Program-made: the position numbers and the translations under genes | Shown here: piece by piece, positions 54,042 through 62,747 of the stretch | Layout of the letters: every line of letters starts with the position of its first letter | Numbering within the stretch: position 1 is the stretch's first letter | Notes under the pieces: generated by a model | Told to the model about the DNA's origin: nothing | The model's input: only the letters and a program-made list of their open reading frames with translations | The model's database searches: none | Assembly (NCBI RefSeq): GCF_002386445.1 | Contig: NZ_DGIR01000022.1 | Location: 62,001 to 126,000 of the forward strand | Direction of reading: 5' to 3' | Length of the DNA stretch: 64,000 nt | Origin: Pseudomonas sp. UBA4617 | GTDB lineage: Bacteria > Pseudomonadota > Gammaproteobacteria > Pseudomonadales > Pseudomonadaceae

Positions 54042-55049
54042 TCAGCCCTTGTCGGGTGGTGGCGAGATGCGGTTGAGCACGGTGCTGCCATCCTTGCTGC
54101 GGGTCAGGTAGACCGGCAGCACCTTGGGCAGGTTGTTGACCAGGCGCCCCACCTCGCGGGTGTTGTAGATACCGCTGATGCGAATGCGCCCGGTGCTGGC
54201 ATCGGCCAGCAGCAGCGGTGCATCGAGGTAACGGTTGATCATCGGCAGGGCCTGGGCCAGGCTCAGGTTCTCGAGCACCAGTTTGCCGTCGCGCCAGGCC
54301 AGGCTGTTGCCGTAATCGCCGCTCTGTTGCAGTTGCGGTTCGAAATCGCCCTGGCGATAGCTGGCCTGCATCCCCGGGCCGAGGCGGTAGCCTCCGTCAT
54401 TGCCGTCGCTGGACACCAGTACCGAACCTTCCACCAGCGTGACCTTGACCTGGTCCTGGTACTTCCACACGTTGAACTGGGTACCGGTGACACGGGTCTG
54501 GCCACTGCCTGCATGCACGATGAAGGGGTGGTCGCTGTCGTGGCGCACCTTGAAGAACGCCTCGCCACGCTTGAGCGTGACCTGGCGCTGGTCCTTGTAG
54601 TTGAGGTAGGTGAGCTCGGTATTGAGGTTGAGTTGCACCGTGCTGCCATCGCTCAGTTCCACGGTCTGCATGCGCTTGCCGGCTGCGAAGTGCTGGTAGT
54701 GGTTGGGCAGCCAGCCTTGTTCCCAGCCCACCCAGCCAGCCAGCGGCAGCACCGCCAGGGCGATGGCGGCAGCAGACGCCAATGGCCGCCAGCCGCGCCG
54801 GCGCGCCTGCTGCTGGACGGCCGGGTTGAAGTCGATGACGGTGGCGTTGCGTGGCAGCAGGTCGGCGGTTTGCCAGATCTCCAGCATTGCCTGGTATTCC
54901 TCGGCATGCTGCGGGTTGGCCGACAGCCAGCGGCTGAACGCCTCACGCTCGGCGACCGAGCAGTCCTCGGCGTGCAGGCGCATGCACCAGTGCGCGGCGG
55001 CGTCGGTGATGGCATCGTCTGGGCTGGGGTCGTGGCGGTCGTGGTTCAT
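54042..55049 (-). CDS. Orphan FecR-family protein
   Basis: 335 aa. DUF4880-like N-terminus (DDAITDAAAHWCMRLHAEDC, FSRWLSANPQHAEEYQAM), one span (about residues 84-102), FecR domain (VELSDGSTVQLNLNTELTYLN), and a C-terminal STN-like/DUF4974 segment (ISGIYNTREVGRLVNNLPK). No ECF sigma or TonB receptor is adjacent, unlike the pair at 30-34 kb. Start ATG 55047-55049; the longer frame adds 95 residues of unlike sequence. It may pair with a sigma factor elsewhere or be a remnant of a lost locus. Confidence 0.88.
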   Translation of the reverse strand: MNHDRHDPSPDDAITDAAAHWCMRLHAEDCSVAEREAFSRWLSANPQHAEEYQAMLEIWQTADLLPRNATVIDFNPAVQQQARRRGWRPLASAAAIALAVLPLAGWVGWEQGWLPNHYQHFAAGKRMQTVELSDGSTVQLNLNTELTYLNYKDQRQVTLKRGEAFFKVRHDSDHPFIVHAGSGQTRVTGTQFNVWKYQDQVKVTLVEGSVLVSSDGNDGGYRLGPGMQASYRQGDFEPQLQQSGDYGNSLAWRDGKLVLENLSLAQALPMINRYLDAPLLLADASTGRIRISGIYNTREVGRLVNNLPKVLPVYLTRSKDGSTVLNRISPPPDKG

Positions 55050-55225
55050 TGCGGCTCCGGGTTTTGCGCATTCTACCCTTGGCGCAGGGCTCCCGAGAAC
55101 CGAGGTAATGGCGAGTGACTCCCAGTTGTGTTGGTTTTTCGTCGGATTGGCAACGGTTTTCCAGCGTTTGAGAACCCTTCGCGGCAGAACTACGGGCTTC
55201 CTTGCAGTCCCGCCGGGCCGGGCGA

Positions 55226-56995
55226 TCAGAATTGTTCGGCTGTCATCCCATAGAGACTGGCGCTCCCTGCACGAATGCTCGCCTCCAGGCCCAAGCCACG
55301 CGGCAGCACCCGCTGGAAGTAGAACTGCGCACACGCCAGCTTGGCCTCATGGAACGCGCCGTCCTCGTTACGCTTGGCCAGCGCCACCGCGGCCATCCGC
55401 GCCCACATGTAGGCATACGCGGTGAGCCCGAACAGTTGCAGGTATTCCACCGCCACGGCACTGACCAGGTTGGGTTCGTCGCCGGCCCGCGAGCGCAGCC
55501 AGGTGCTGGTCGCCTCCAGCCGCGCCAGGCTCGCTTGCAGGGCTTCACGGTGCAGCGGCGCGTCGAGGCTGAAGGCGCGTACCTCGGCAGCAAAGCTGGC
55601 CAGTGCCTGGCCGCCGTCGGCCAGCACCTTGCGCCCGAGCAGGTCAAGGGCCTGAATGCCGTTGGTACCTTCATAGATCTGGGCGATGCGCACGTCACGC
55701 ACGCGCTGCTCCTGGCCCCATTCACGGATGTAGCCGTGGCCACCATACACCTGCTGGCCGAGCACACAGCTTTCCAGGCCGTTGTCGGTGAAGAACGCCT
55801 TGGCCACCGGCGTCAGCAGCGCCACCAGGCGCTGTGCGTGCTCGCGTTCGCCGGCGTCGGCGGCGTAGCGCGCCAGGTCCAGCTGTTGGCCAACGTAGGC
55901 GGCGAACGCCCGGCCACCTTCGGTGAGGGAGCGCATGGTCAGCAGCATGCGCCGTACATCACCGTGCTGGATGATCGGGTCGGCCACCTTGTCCTTGGCC
56001 TGCGGGCCACTGGCGGCACGGCTTTGCAGGCGCTCATTGGCATAGCGGGCGGCGCTCTGGTAGGACGCTTCGGCACAACCGATACCTTGCAGGCCGATGG
56101 ACAGGCGTTCGTAGTTCATCATGGTGAACATCGCGGCCAGGCCCTTGTTCGGCTCGCCCACCAGGTAGCCGACCGCGCCGTCGAAGTTCATCACGCAGGT
56201 GGCCGAGGCCTTGATGCCCATCTTGTGTTCGACCGAGCCGCAATGCGCGGGGTTGCGTCGGCCCAGGCTGCCATCGGCCTCGACCAGGTACTTGGGCACC
56301 AGGAACAGCGAAATACCCTTGGCTCCGGCAGGTGCGTCGGGCAGCTTGGCCAGCACCAGGTGGATGATGTTCTCGGTCAGGTCCTGCTCGCCGCCGGTGA
56401 TGAAGATCTTGCTGCCGCTGATGCGGTAGCTGCCGTCGGCCTGGGGTTCGGCGCGGCTGCGGATCAGCCCCAGGTCGGTGCCGGCATGGGGCTCGGTGAG
56501 GCACATGGTGCCGGTCCAGCGGCCTGCGTACAGGGGCGGCAGGTAGGTGGCCTTTAGCGCTTCGCTGGCGTGGGCATCGATCGCCAGGCAGCTGCCGGCG
56601 CTCAATGCCGAATACAGGCTGAAGCTGCAGTCGGCGGCATAGAGCATTTCCTCGAAGAGCACGCCGAGCATTTTCGGCATGCCCATGCCGCCATGCTCGG
56701 GGTTGCCACCCAGGCCGACCCAGCCGCCTTCGCGGTAGGTGTGCCAGGCCTCACGGAAGCCATCGGGAGTGGTGACGGTGCCGGCCTCGAAGCGCACGCC
56801 TTGCTCGTCACCGTTGCGGCTGAGCGGGGCGATCAGCTGGCCGGTGACCTTGGCCGCTTCCTCGAGGATGGCATCGGCGGTTTCGGCGTCGATGCGTTCG
56901 GCCAGGGCCGGCAGGCGGGCCCACAAGGCAGGGGCGTTGAACACATCATGCAGGACGAAGCGCATGTCGCGCAGGGGGGCGGTATAGGTGGTCAT
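55226..56995 (-). CDS. Acyl-CoA dehydrogenase
   Basis: First step of beta-oxidation: FAD-dependent desaturation of an acyl-CoA. 589 aa, the long FadE-like form with an N-terminal extension and a C-terminal domain beyond the core. MCLTEPHAGTD at 164-174 contacts FAD; the base is Glu442 in YEGTNGIQALDLLGRK. The start is the ATG at 56993-56995 (MTTYTAPLRDM); the open frame upstream runs into the synthetase gene and is not coding. It follows that gene by 74 bp, so the two form an operon. Confidence 0.93.
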   Translation of the reverse strand: MTTYTAPLRDMRFVLHDVFNAPALWARLPALAERIDAETADAILEEAAKVTGQLIAPLSRNGDEQGVRFEAGTVTTPDGFREAWHTYREGGWVGLGGNPEHGGMGMPKMLGVLFEEMLYAADCSFSLYSALSAGSCLAIDAHASEALKATYLPPLYAGRWTGTMCLTEPHAGTDLGLIRSRAEPQADGSYRISGSKIFITGGEQDLTENIIHLVLAKLPDAPAGAKGISLFLVPKYLVEADGSLGRRNPAHCGSVEHKMGIKASATCVMNFDGAVGYLVGEPNKGLAAMFTMMNYERLSIGLQGIGCAEASYQSAARYANERLQSRAASGPQAKDKVADPIIQHGDVRRMLLTMRSLTEGGRAFAAYVGQQLDLARYAADAGEREHAQRLVALLTPVAKAFFTDNGLESCVLGQQVYGGHGYIREWGQEQRVRDVRIAQIYEGTNGIQALDLLGRKVLADGGQALASFAAEVRAFSLDAPLHREALQASLARLEATSTWLRSRAGDEPNLVSAVAVEYLQLFGLTAYAYMWARMAAVALAKRNEDGAFHEAKLACAQFYFQRVLPRGLGLEASIRAGSASLYGMTAEQF

Positions 56996-57069
56996 CGCGG
57001 AACTCTTGAAAGATGGGCAATCTGGGCTGGCCTGGTCGCAGGTAAAACCGCGAAAAGGCCGCCAGGGTT

Positions 57070-58692
57070 TCAGAGGGCCTTGGCCCGGTCGCGCAGCACG
57101 TACTTCTGGATCTTGCCGGTGGAGGTTTTCGGCAGTTCGCCGAACACCACGGTCTTCGGCACCTTGAACCCGGCCAGGTGCTCGCGGCACCAGCCGGTGA
57201 TGTCGGCTTCGCGGGTGTCTTCGCGGCCGGGCTTGAGGGCGATGAAGGCGCATGGGGTTTCGCCCCATTTTTCGTCCGGGCGTGCCACTACCGCGGCTTC
57301 CAGCACGGCGGGGTGCTTGTACAGGGCGTCCTCGACCTCGATGGTGGAGATGTTCTCGCCGCCGGAGATGATGATGTCCTTCAGCCGGTCCTTGATCTCG
57401 ACATAGCCGTCGGCATGCCACACGGCCAGGTCGCCGGTGTGGAACCAGCCGCCACGGAAGGCTTCCGCGGTCGCCTCGGGGTTTTTCAGGTAGCCCTTCA
57501 TCACGGTGTTGCCGCGCATGAAGATCTCGCCCAAGGTATTGCCGTCGCGCGGTACCGGCTCGAGGGTCTGCGGGTCGGCGACCATCAAGCCGTCGAGGGT
57601 CGGGTAGCGCACGCCCTGGCGTGACTTGATCCGCGCGCGGTCTTCGAGCGCAAGTTGGTCCCATTCGTCATGCCAGGCACACACGGTCACCGGGCCATAG
57701 ACTTCGGTCAGGCCATAAGTGTGTGTCACCCGTATGCCCATTTCCTCCACGGCACCGATGACCTTGGCAGGTGGTGCGGCGCCGGCGACCATGGCCTGCA
57801 CCGGGTGCTCGATGGCCGCCTTGGCCGCCTCGGGCATGTTGACCAGCGCGTTGAGCACGATCGGCGCACCGCACAGGTGGCTGACCCGGTGTTCGCGGAT
57901 CAGGTTGAGGATTTTCTGCGGGTCGACCCGGCGCAGGAAAACGTGGGTGCCGGCCAGCGCGGTGATGGTCCATGGGTAGCACCAGCCGTTGCAGTGGAAC
58001 ATCGGCAGGGTCCACAGGTACACCGGGCGATGCCCCATGGCCCAGGTCATCTGGTTGCCCAGGGCATTCAGGTAGGCGCCACGGTGGTGATAGACCACGC
58101 CCTTGGGGTTGCCGGTGGTGCCGGAGGTGTAGTTGAGCGAAATCGCCTGCCACTCGTCATCGGGCCATTGCCAGGCAAATTCCGGGTCGCCTTCGGCGAG
58201 GAATGCCTCGTAGTCCAGTGCGCTGAGCGCACGGCCTTCGCCGTACTCCGGGTCATCCACATCCACCACCAGTGGCGGGTGTTCGAGCAAGGCCAGGGCA
58301 GCCTCGATGACCGTGTGGAACTCGCGGTCGGTAATCAGCACCTTGGCCTCGCCATGTTGCAGCATGAAGGCGATGGCCTCTGCGTCCAGGCGAACGTTCA
58401 GGGTGTTGAGCACGGCGCCGGTCATGGGCACGCCAAAGTGGGCCTCGAGCATGGCCGGAATGTTCGGCAACATCACCGCCACGGTATCGCCGCGACCGAT
58501 ACCCCGGCCTACCAGGGCGCTGGCCAGGCGTCGGCAGCGCTGGTAGGTTTCCTGCCAGTTGCGGCGGATGGCTCCGTGAATCACTGCGGGGTAGTTGCCG
58601 TAAACGGCAGCGGTGCGCTCGATGAAACTCAGCGGGGTGAGGGCGACATGGTTGACGGCTGCGGGCATCAGGCCCTGGGCATAGATCGACAT
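57070..58692 (-). CDS. Medium-chain fatty acyl-CoA synthetase (AlkK-like)
   Basis: Activates a fatty or aryl acid to its CoA ester via an acyl-AMP. 540 aa, ANL superfamily: P-loop YTSGTTGNPKGV at 188-199, a VTHTYGLTEVYGP motif, the hinge region around GGENISTIEVED, and the adenylation lysine Lys527 in TSTGKIQ. AlkK-type length and lack of signal place it in the cytoplasm. It heads the operon with the acyl-CoA dehydrogenase and is divergent from the two-component genes. Confidence 0.92.
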   Translation of the reverse strand: MSIYAQGLMPAAVNHVALTPLSFIERTAAVYGNYPAVIHGAIRRNWQETYQRCRRLASALVGRGIGRGDTVAVMLPNIPAMLEAHFGVPMTGAVLNTLNVRLDAEAIAFMLQHGEAKVLITDREFHTVIEAALALLEHPPLVVDVDDPEYGEGRALSALDYEAFLAEGDPEFAWQWPDDEWQAISLNYTSGTTGNPKGVVYHHRGAYLNALGNQMTWAMGHRPVYLWTLPMFHCNGWCYPWTITALAGTHVFLRRVDPQKILNLIREHRVSHLCGAPIVLNALVNMPEAAKAAIEHPVQAMVAGAAPPAKVIGAVEEMGIRVTHTYGLTEVYGPVTVCAWHDEWDQLALEDRARIKSRQGVRYPTLDGLMVADPQTLEPVPRDGNTLGEIFMRGNTVMKGYLKNPEATAEAFRGGWFHTGDLAVWHADGYVEIKDRLKDIIISGGENISTIEVEDALYKHPAVLEAAVVARPDEKWGETPCAFIALKPGREDTREADITGWCREHLAGFKVPKTVVFGELPKTSTGKIQKYVLRDRAKAL

Positions 58693-58843
58693 GCAGTAGT
58701 CCTGTAAGGGAGGCAGGCGCAGCCAGTGCGCTGGACCCCCGGTGGCTGATTGTTAGCTCTGTTCAGGGTGCAGGGTGGCGGAATGTTAGACCGCTACCCT
58801 TGCCGCATTTTTACGCGAGTCGCTATGGTATTAGGAATATCGA

Positions 58844-58874
58844 CTATAGCAATATAGTAGAACTACTATAGCAA
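58844..58874. promoter_or_regulatory. Overlapping direct and inverted repeats before the sensor gene
   Basis: Perfect inverted repeat TATAGTAG-AA-CTACTATA (58853-58870) and direct repeat CTATAGCAA at 58844-58852 and 58866-58874. It ends 13 bases before the GTG start and lies in the 195-bp divergent gap with the acyl-CoA synthetase. A likely binding site for the adjacent response regulator or a promoter-blocking operator. Confidence 0.55.
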
Positions 58875-58887
58875 CGAGCCGTTCACT

Positions 58888-60294
58888 GTGAACAAGACCG
58901 CCTACCCCTTGCTCGCCAAGGACCCCCAGCCCAGCCTGATGCTGGCGGGTGATGCCAGGCCGCTGGCGCTCAACCCGGCAATGCAGGCGTGGCTCGATGA
59001 CGGCCCCGCACTGGCCAACTGGCTGCCGGCCAACTGTGCCGCCCTGGTGCGCGCCTGCCTGCGCCAGCACCGGGCAATTGCCGACGTTGAGGTGCAGGTC
59101 GGCGAGCGCATCGTGTTGTGGAACTTCATCCCTGACGATCAGCGCCAGCAAGTGCTGGCGCGTTGTCGCGATGCCAGTGACGAGCGCCACGGTGCGCGCG
59201 AGGCCAGCCGCGCCCGGCGCCTGTACCGGCTGATCATCGAGAACACCACCGACCTCATTTCCCGGCACAGCCCTGATGGCCGTTTTCTCGATGCCTCGCC
59301 GGCGGCATTCCGCCTGCTCGGCCTGTGGCCCGAGCAATTGCGCGGCATGGCCGTACACAGCCTGCTGCACCCGCGCGAACGCCGCCAGGTGCTGCGTCAG
59401 GCCGCGGCGGCCCTGGACCAGGATGGTTACCACACCATGACCTGCCGGGTGCGCTTGGCCGCAGGCGGCTACCGCTGGTTCGAGATTGCCAGCCGGGCGA
59501 TCCGCGAAACCTACACCGGCGCGGTGGTGGAGGTGGTCAGCGTGTCCCGCGACATCACCTTGCGTATCGAGGCCCAGGAGAGCCTGGCGCACAGTGCCCG
59601 CTTGGCCACCTTGGGCGAGCTGGCTTCAGGTATCGCCCACGAGATCAACCAGCCGCTGGCCGCCGTGGTCAACTATGCCAATGCCAGCCAGCGCTACCTG
59701 CAGGGTGTGGCGCACGATCCGCAGGCGTGCGAGCGGGTCGGGCAGGGCCTGCAGCGCATCAGCGAGCAAGCCACCCATGCCGCCGAAGTGATCCGCCGCC
59801 TGCGCGCCTTCCTGCGCAAGGGGCCGCGCCGCCTGCAGGCGCTGGACGTGGCCGAGGTGGCCGGTGAAGCCATGCGCCTGTGTGCCTGGGAAGCTGCGCG
59901 CGACCAGGTGCTGGTGGAACTGCGCATGAGCGCGCAACTGCCCTCGGTGTACGCCGACCGGGTATTGCTGGAGCAAGTGCTGCTCAACCTGCTGCGCAAC
60001 GCCATCGAGGCCAACCGCGAGCAGCACGGCGAGCGGCCGTCGCGTATCCTGCTGAGCGCCGCGCGCGATGGCGACGGCGTGCTGGTGGAAGTGGCCGACC
60101 AGGGGCCGGGCGTAGCCCCCGGGCAACTGGATGAAATCTTCACGCCGTTCACCACCAGCAAGGCCGATGGCCTGGGCCTGGGGTTGAGCATGAGTCGCAG
60201 CCTGATCGAAGGCTTTGGCGGCAGCCTGTGGGCGCGGGGCGGTGACAAGGGTGGGCTGGTGCTGTGCTGCCGTCTGGTGGTCAGCAGGGGATAA
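58888..60294 (+). CDS. PAS sensor histidine kinase (FixL-like, soluble)
   Basis: 468 aa, no membrane span. A PAS domain (about 111-225, RLIIENTTDLISRHSPDGRFL) is followed by the phosphoacceptor His251 in GIAHEINQPLAAVV, N box NLLRNAIEAN, then DQGPGVAPG and GLGLGLSMS. GTG start at 58888. The N-terminal 100 residues look like a second, unlabelled sensory module. Followed by its response regulator 11 bp on, and divergent from fatty-acid activation genes, which it probably controls. Confidence 0.9.
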   Translation: MNKTAYPLLAKDPQPSLMLAGDARPLALNPAMQAWLDDGPALANWLPANCAALVRACLRQHRAIADVEVQVGERIVLWNFIPDDQRQQVLARCRDASDERHGAREASRARRLYRLIIENTTDLISRHSPDGRFLDASPAAFRLLGLWPEQLRGMAVHSLLHPRERRQVLRQAAAALDQDGYHTMTCRVRLAAGGYRWFEIASRAIRETYTGAVVEVVSVSRDITLRIEAQESLAHSARLATLGELASGIAHEINQPLAAVVNYANASQRYLQGVAHDPQACERVGQGLQRISEQATHAAEVIRRLRAFLRKGPRRLQALDVAEVAGEAMRLCAWEAARDQVLVELRMSAQLPSVYADRVLLEQVLLNLLRNAIEANREQHGERPSRILLSAARDGDGVLVEVADQGPGVAPGQLDEIFTPFTTSKADGLGLGLSMSRSLIEGFGGSLWARGGDKGGLVLCCRLVVSRG

Positions 60295-60305
60295 GGAGAG
60301 GCGCA

Positions 60306-60935
60306 GTGCAAGCGAAAGTGTATGTGGTCGATGACGACCAGGGCATGCGGGATTCGACCGTGTGGCTGCTGCAGTCGGTAGGTTTGCAGGCCCTGCCGTT
60401 CGCCAGCGGGCAGGCGTTTCTTGACGCCTGTGTTGATGACGGGCCTGCCTGTGTGCTGCTGGACGTGCGCATGCCAGGGTTGGGCGGGTTGGCAGTGCAG
60501 CAGGCGATGCGTGAACGCGGCCTGGCACTGCCGGTGATTTTCGTCAGTGGCCATGCCGATGTGCCGATCGTGGTGCGGGCGTTCAAGACCGGCGCCTGCG
60601 ATTTCATTGAAAAGCCGTACAACGACCAGTTGCTGCTCGACAGCGTGCAGGCCGCGCTGGAACGGGCCGGGCGGGCGCGCCAGGACGACCAGGCACTGGC
60701 TCAGGTACAGGCGCGTATCGATGCCCTGACACCACGCGAGCGCGACGTGTTCGTGCCGTTGGCCCAAGGCTTGAACAACCGCGAGATTGCCGAGCGGCTG
60801 GGCGTTAGCGTGAAGACCGTTGACCTGTACCGTGGCCGGGTGATGAAACGCTTGCAGGCGCAAAGCCTGGCCGAGCTGGTCGGCATTGCCATTGCCTGCG
60901 GTGCGGTGCAGGCGTTGGGCCTGCGTGCCCTGTAG
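60306..60935 (+). CDS. FixJ-family response regulator
   Basis: 209 aa: receiver domain with acidic pocket DDDQ at the N-terminus and phosphoacceptor Asp53 in LLDVRMPG, Lys at DFIEKPY; LuxR-type helix-turn-helix LTPRERDVFVPLAQGLNNRE onward. GTG start at 60306 with AAGGAG upstream; the 14 codons before it lie in the kinase gene. Presumed targets are the divergent operon and possibly its own promoter. Confidence 0.92.
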   Translation: MQAKVYVVDDDQGMRDSTVWLLQSVGLQALPFASGQAFLDACVDDGPACVLLDVRMPGLGGLAVQQAMRERGLALPVIFVSGHADVPIVVRAFKTGACDFIEKPYNDQLLLDSVQAALERAGRARQDDQALAQVQARIDALTPRERDVFVPLAQGLNNREIAERLGVSVKTVDLYRGRVMKRLQAQSLAELVGIAIACGAVQALGLRAL

Positions 60936-60961
60936 GAGCAACCGGCGGGGCAGGCACCAGC

Positions 60962-60975
60962 ATGAAATATTTCAT
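60962..60975. promoter_or_regulatory. Perfect palindrome upstream of the MarR gene
   Basis: ATGAAATATTTCAT, 14 bp, fully self-complementary, just after the response-regulator gene. Second operator candidate for the MarR protein, or another regulator. Confidence 0.45.
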
Positions 60976-60993
60976 AGCCTGCTAATCAAAGCT

Positions 60994-61021
60994 TTGACAT
61001 TCACTGCCTAAGCAGTAATAT
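60994..61021 (+). promoter_or_regulatory. Promoter and operator of the marR-emrAB operon
   Basis: TTGACA (60994-60999), a 16-bp spacer and TAATAT (61016-61021): near-consensus sigma-70. The inverted repeat ACTGC-CTAA-GCAGT (61003-61016) fills the spacer, so a bound repressor would block polymerase directly. Autoregulation by the MarR protein is the simple reading. Confidence 0.7.
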
Positions 61022-61049
61022 TTTTACACACTTACCCGAGCAGTCGCTG

Positions 61050-61523
61050 ATGGCCCATTTCACCCCAGACAACTTCCAGACCTGCGCCATCGGCATGCTG
61101 CTTGGCCGCGCGGCGATCCTCAAGGACCGCATCCTCGACTGGCACCTCGAAGCCGAGGGCGTCACCGCCGCGCAGTTCAAGGTGCTGATCATCGTCACCC
61201 AGTACCAGGTGGATACCCCGGCCGAATTGTGCCGCTACCTGGGGCTGGACAGCGGTTCGATGACCCGCATGCTCGACCGCCTCGAACAGAAGGAACTGAT
61301 CGTGCGCAATCGCTGCGCCGACGACCGTCGCCAGGTGCGCCTGGCATTGACTGCCGACGGCCAGCGCCTGGCCGACCGGCTGCCGGAAATCGGCGCCGCC
61401 GCCATGAACGAATTGTGCGGCGCGCTGGACGCCGAAGAACTCAAGGCTCTGGAGGGCCTGCTGGCCAAGGTGCTGCTCGCTGCCGGCGACCCGTTGACGA
61501 TCCGCCGCTTCGGCGATCGCTGA
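61050..61523 (+). CDS. MarR-family regulator of the emrAB pump
   Basis: 157 aa with the winged helix VTAAQFKVLIIVTQYQVDTP then LCRYLGLDSGSMTRMLDRLE and the beta-wing basic stretch RNRCADDRRQVRLAL. EmrR-like repressor released by phenolic or uncoupler ligands. It is the first gene of the operon with emrA 30 bp after its stop. Confidence 0.9.
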   Translation: MAHFTPDNFQTCAIGMLLGRAAILKDRILDWHLEAEGVTAAQFKVLIIVTQYQVDTPAELCRYLGLDSGSMTRMLDRLEQKELIVRNRCADDRRQVRLALTADGQRLADRLPEIGAAAMNELCGALDAEELKALEGLLAKVLLAAGDPLTIRRFGDR

Positions 61524-61553
61524 ACCCTGTCACGCATTTTCCAAGGTACTGTC

Positions 61554-62747
61554 ATGGCCACTTCCGTAGACACCCCGTCTCCCACCGCAGCACCCGAGTC
61601 ATCGCGCAAGCGCAAGGCCTGGCTGCTAGGCCTGTTGTTGCTGGTGATCCTGGCCGCTGTTGGCGCCTGGGCCTGGTATAGCCTGGTCGGGCGTTGGCAC
61701 GAAAGCACCGACGATGCCTACGTCAACGGCAACGTGGTGGAAATCACGCCGCTGGTCAGCGGTACGGTCACCAGCATCGGAGCCGATGACGGCGACCTGG
61801 TGCATGCCGGCCAGGTGCTGCTGCAATTCGACCCGGCCGACAGCGAAGTGGCCTTGCAGTCCGCCGAAGCCAGGCTGGCGCGCAGCGTGCGCCAGGTGCG
61901 CGGCCTGTACAGCAACGTCGACTCGCTCAAGGCCCAACTGCAAACCCGCCAGGCCGAACTGCGCAAGGCTCAGCAGGATTTCAACCGACGCAAGGTGCTG
62001 GCCGACAGCGGTGCGATTGCCGCTGAAGAGCTGTCCCATGCCCGCGATGACCTGAGCGTGGCCCAGGCCGCGGTCAACAGCGCGCGCCAGCAACTGAGTA
62101 CCAGCAGTGCGCTGGTCGACGACACCGTGGTGTCCTCGCACCCCGAGGTGATGGCGGCCGCTGCCGACCTGCGCCAGGCTTACCTCGACCATGCCCGTAC
62201 CACCCTGGTCGCGCCGGTGACCGGCTACGTGGCCAAGCGTACCGTGCAGCTGGGCCAGCGCCTGCAGCCTGGCACTGCGACCATGGCGGTGATTCCACTG
62301 GATCAGGTGTGGATCGATGCCAACTTCAAGGAAACCCAGTTGCGTGACATGCGCATCGGCCAGCCGGTGCAGGTCAGCGCCGACCTGTACGGCAGCGAGG
62401 TCAAGTACAGCGGCACGGTCGACAGCCTTGGCGCCGGCACCGGCAGTGCCTTCGCCCTGTTGCCAGCGCAGAATGCCACGGGTAACTGGATCAAGATCGT
62501 CCAGCGGGTGCCGGTACGCATTCACCTCAGCCCCGACCAGCTCAAGGAGCACCCGCTGCGTATTGGCCTGTCCACCGTGGTCGAAGTCGACTTGCATGAC
62601 CAGAGCGGCCCGGCACTGGCTCAGCAGCCACCCCAGCAGGCCAGCTATACCACCCAGGTCTATGATCGCCAGTTGGTCGAAGCCGACCACCTGATCGCCC
62701 GGCTGATCCACGAAAACAGCGCCCCCGGCAAGACGGCGCAGCGATGA
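61554..62747 (+). CDS. emrA: EmrA/HlyD-family efflux adaptor
   Basis: Membrane fusion protein of the MFS tripartite pump, 397 aa: one N-terminal span (about 23-45), the family block STDDAYVNGNVVEITPLVSG, lipoyl half-motifs, a coiled-coil hairpin (about 95-190) and a C-terminal beta domain. Exports drugs and uncouplers to an outer-membrane channel. It overlaps emrB by 4 bp (ATGA). Confidence 0.92.
   Translation: MATSVDTPSPTAAPESSRKRKAWLLGLLLLVILAAVGAWAWYSLVGRWHESTDDAYVNGNVVEITPLVSGTVTSIGADDGDLVHAGQVLLQFDPADSEVALQSAEARLARSVRQVRGLYSNVDSLKAQLQTRQAELRKAQQDFNRRKVLADSGAIAAEELSHARDDLSVAQAAVNSARQQLSTSSALVDDTVVSSHPEVMAAAADLRQAYLDHARTTLVAPVTGYVAKRTVQLGQRLQPGTATMAVIPLDQVWIDANFKETQLRDMRIGQPVQVSADLYGSEVKYSGTVDSLGAGTGSAFALLPAQNATGNWIKIVQRVPVRIHLSPDQLKEHPLRIGLSTVVEVDLHDQSGPALAQQPPQQASYTTQVYDRQLVEADHLIARLIHENSAPGKTAQR

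Noticed and set aside
55226..57664. Acyl-CoA dehydrogenase frame extended to 812 codons
   Set aside because: The first 223 codons read the synthetase gene out of frame. The family start MTTYTAPLRDM at 56995 is internal to it.
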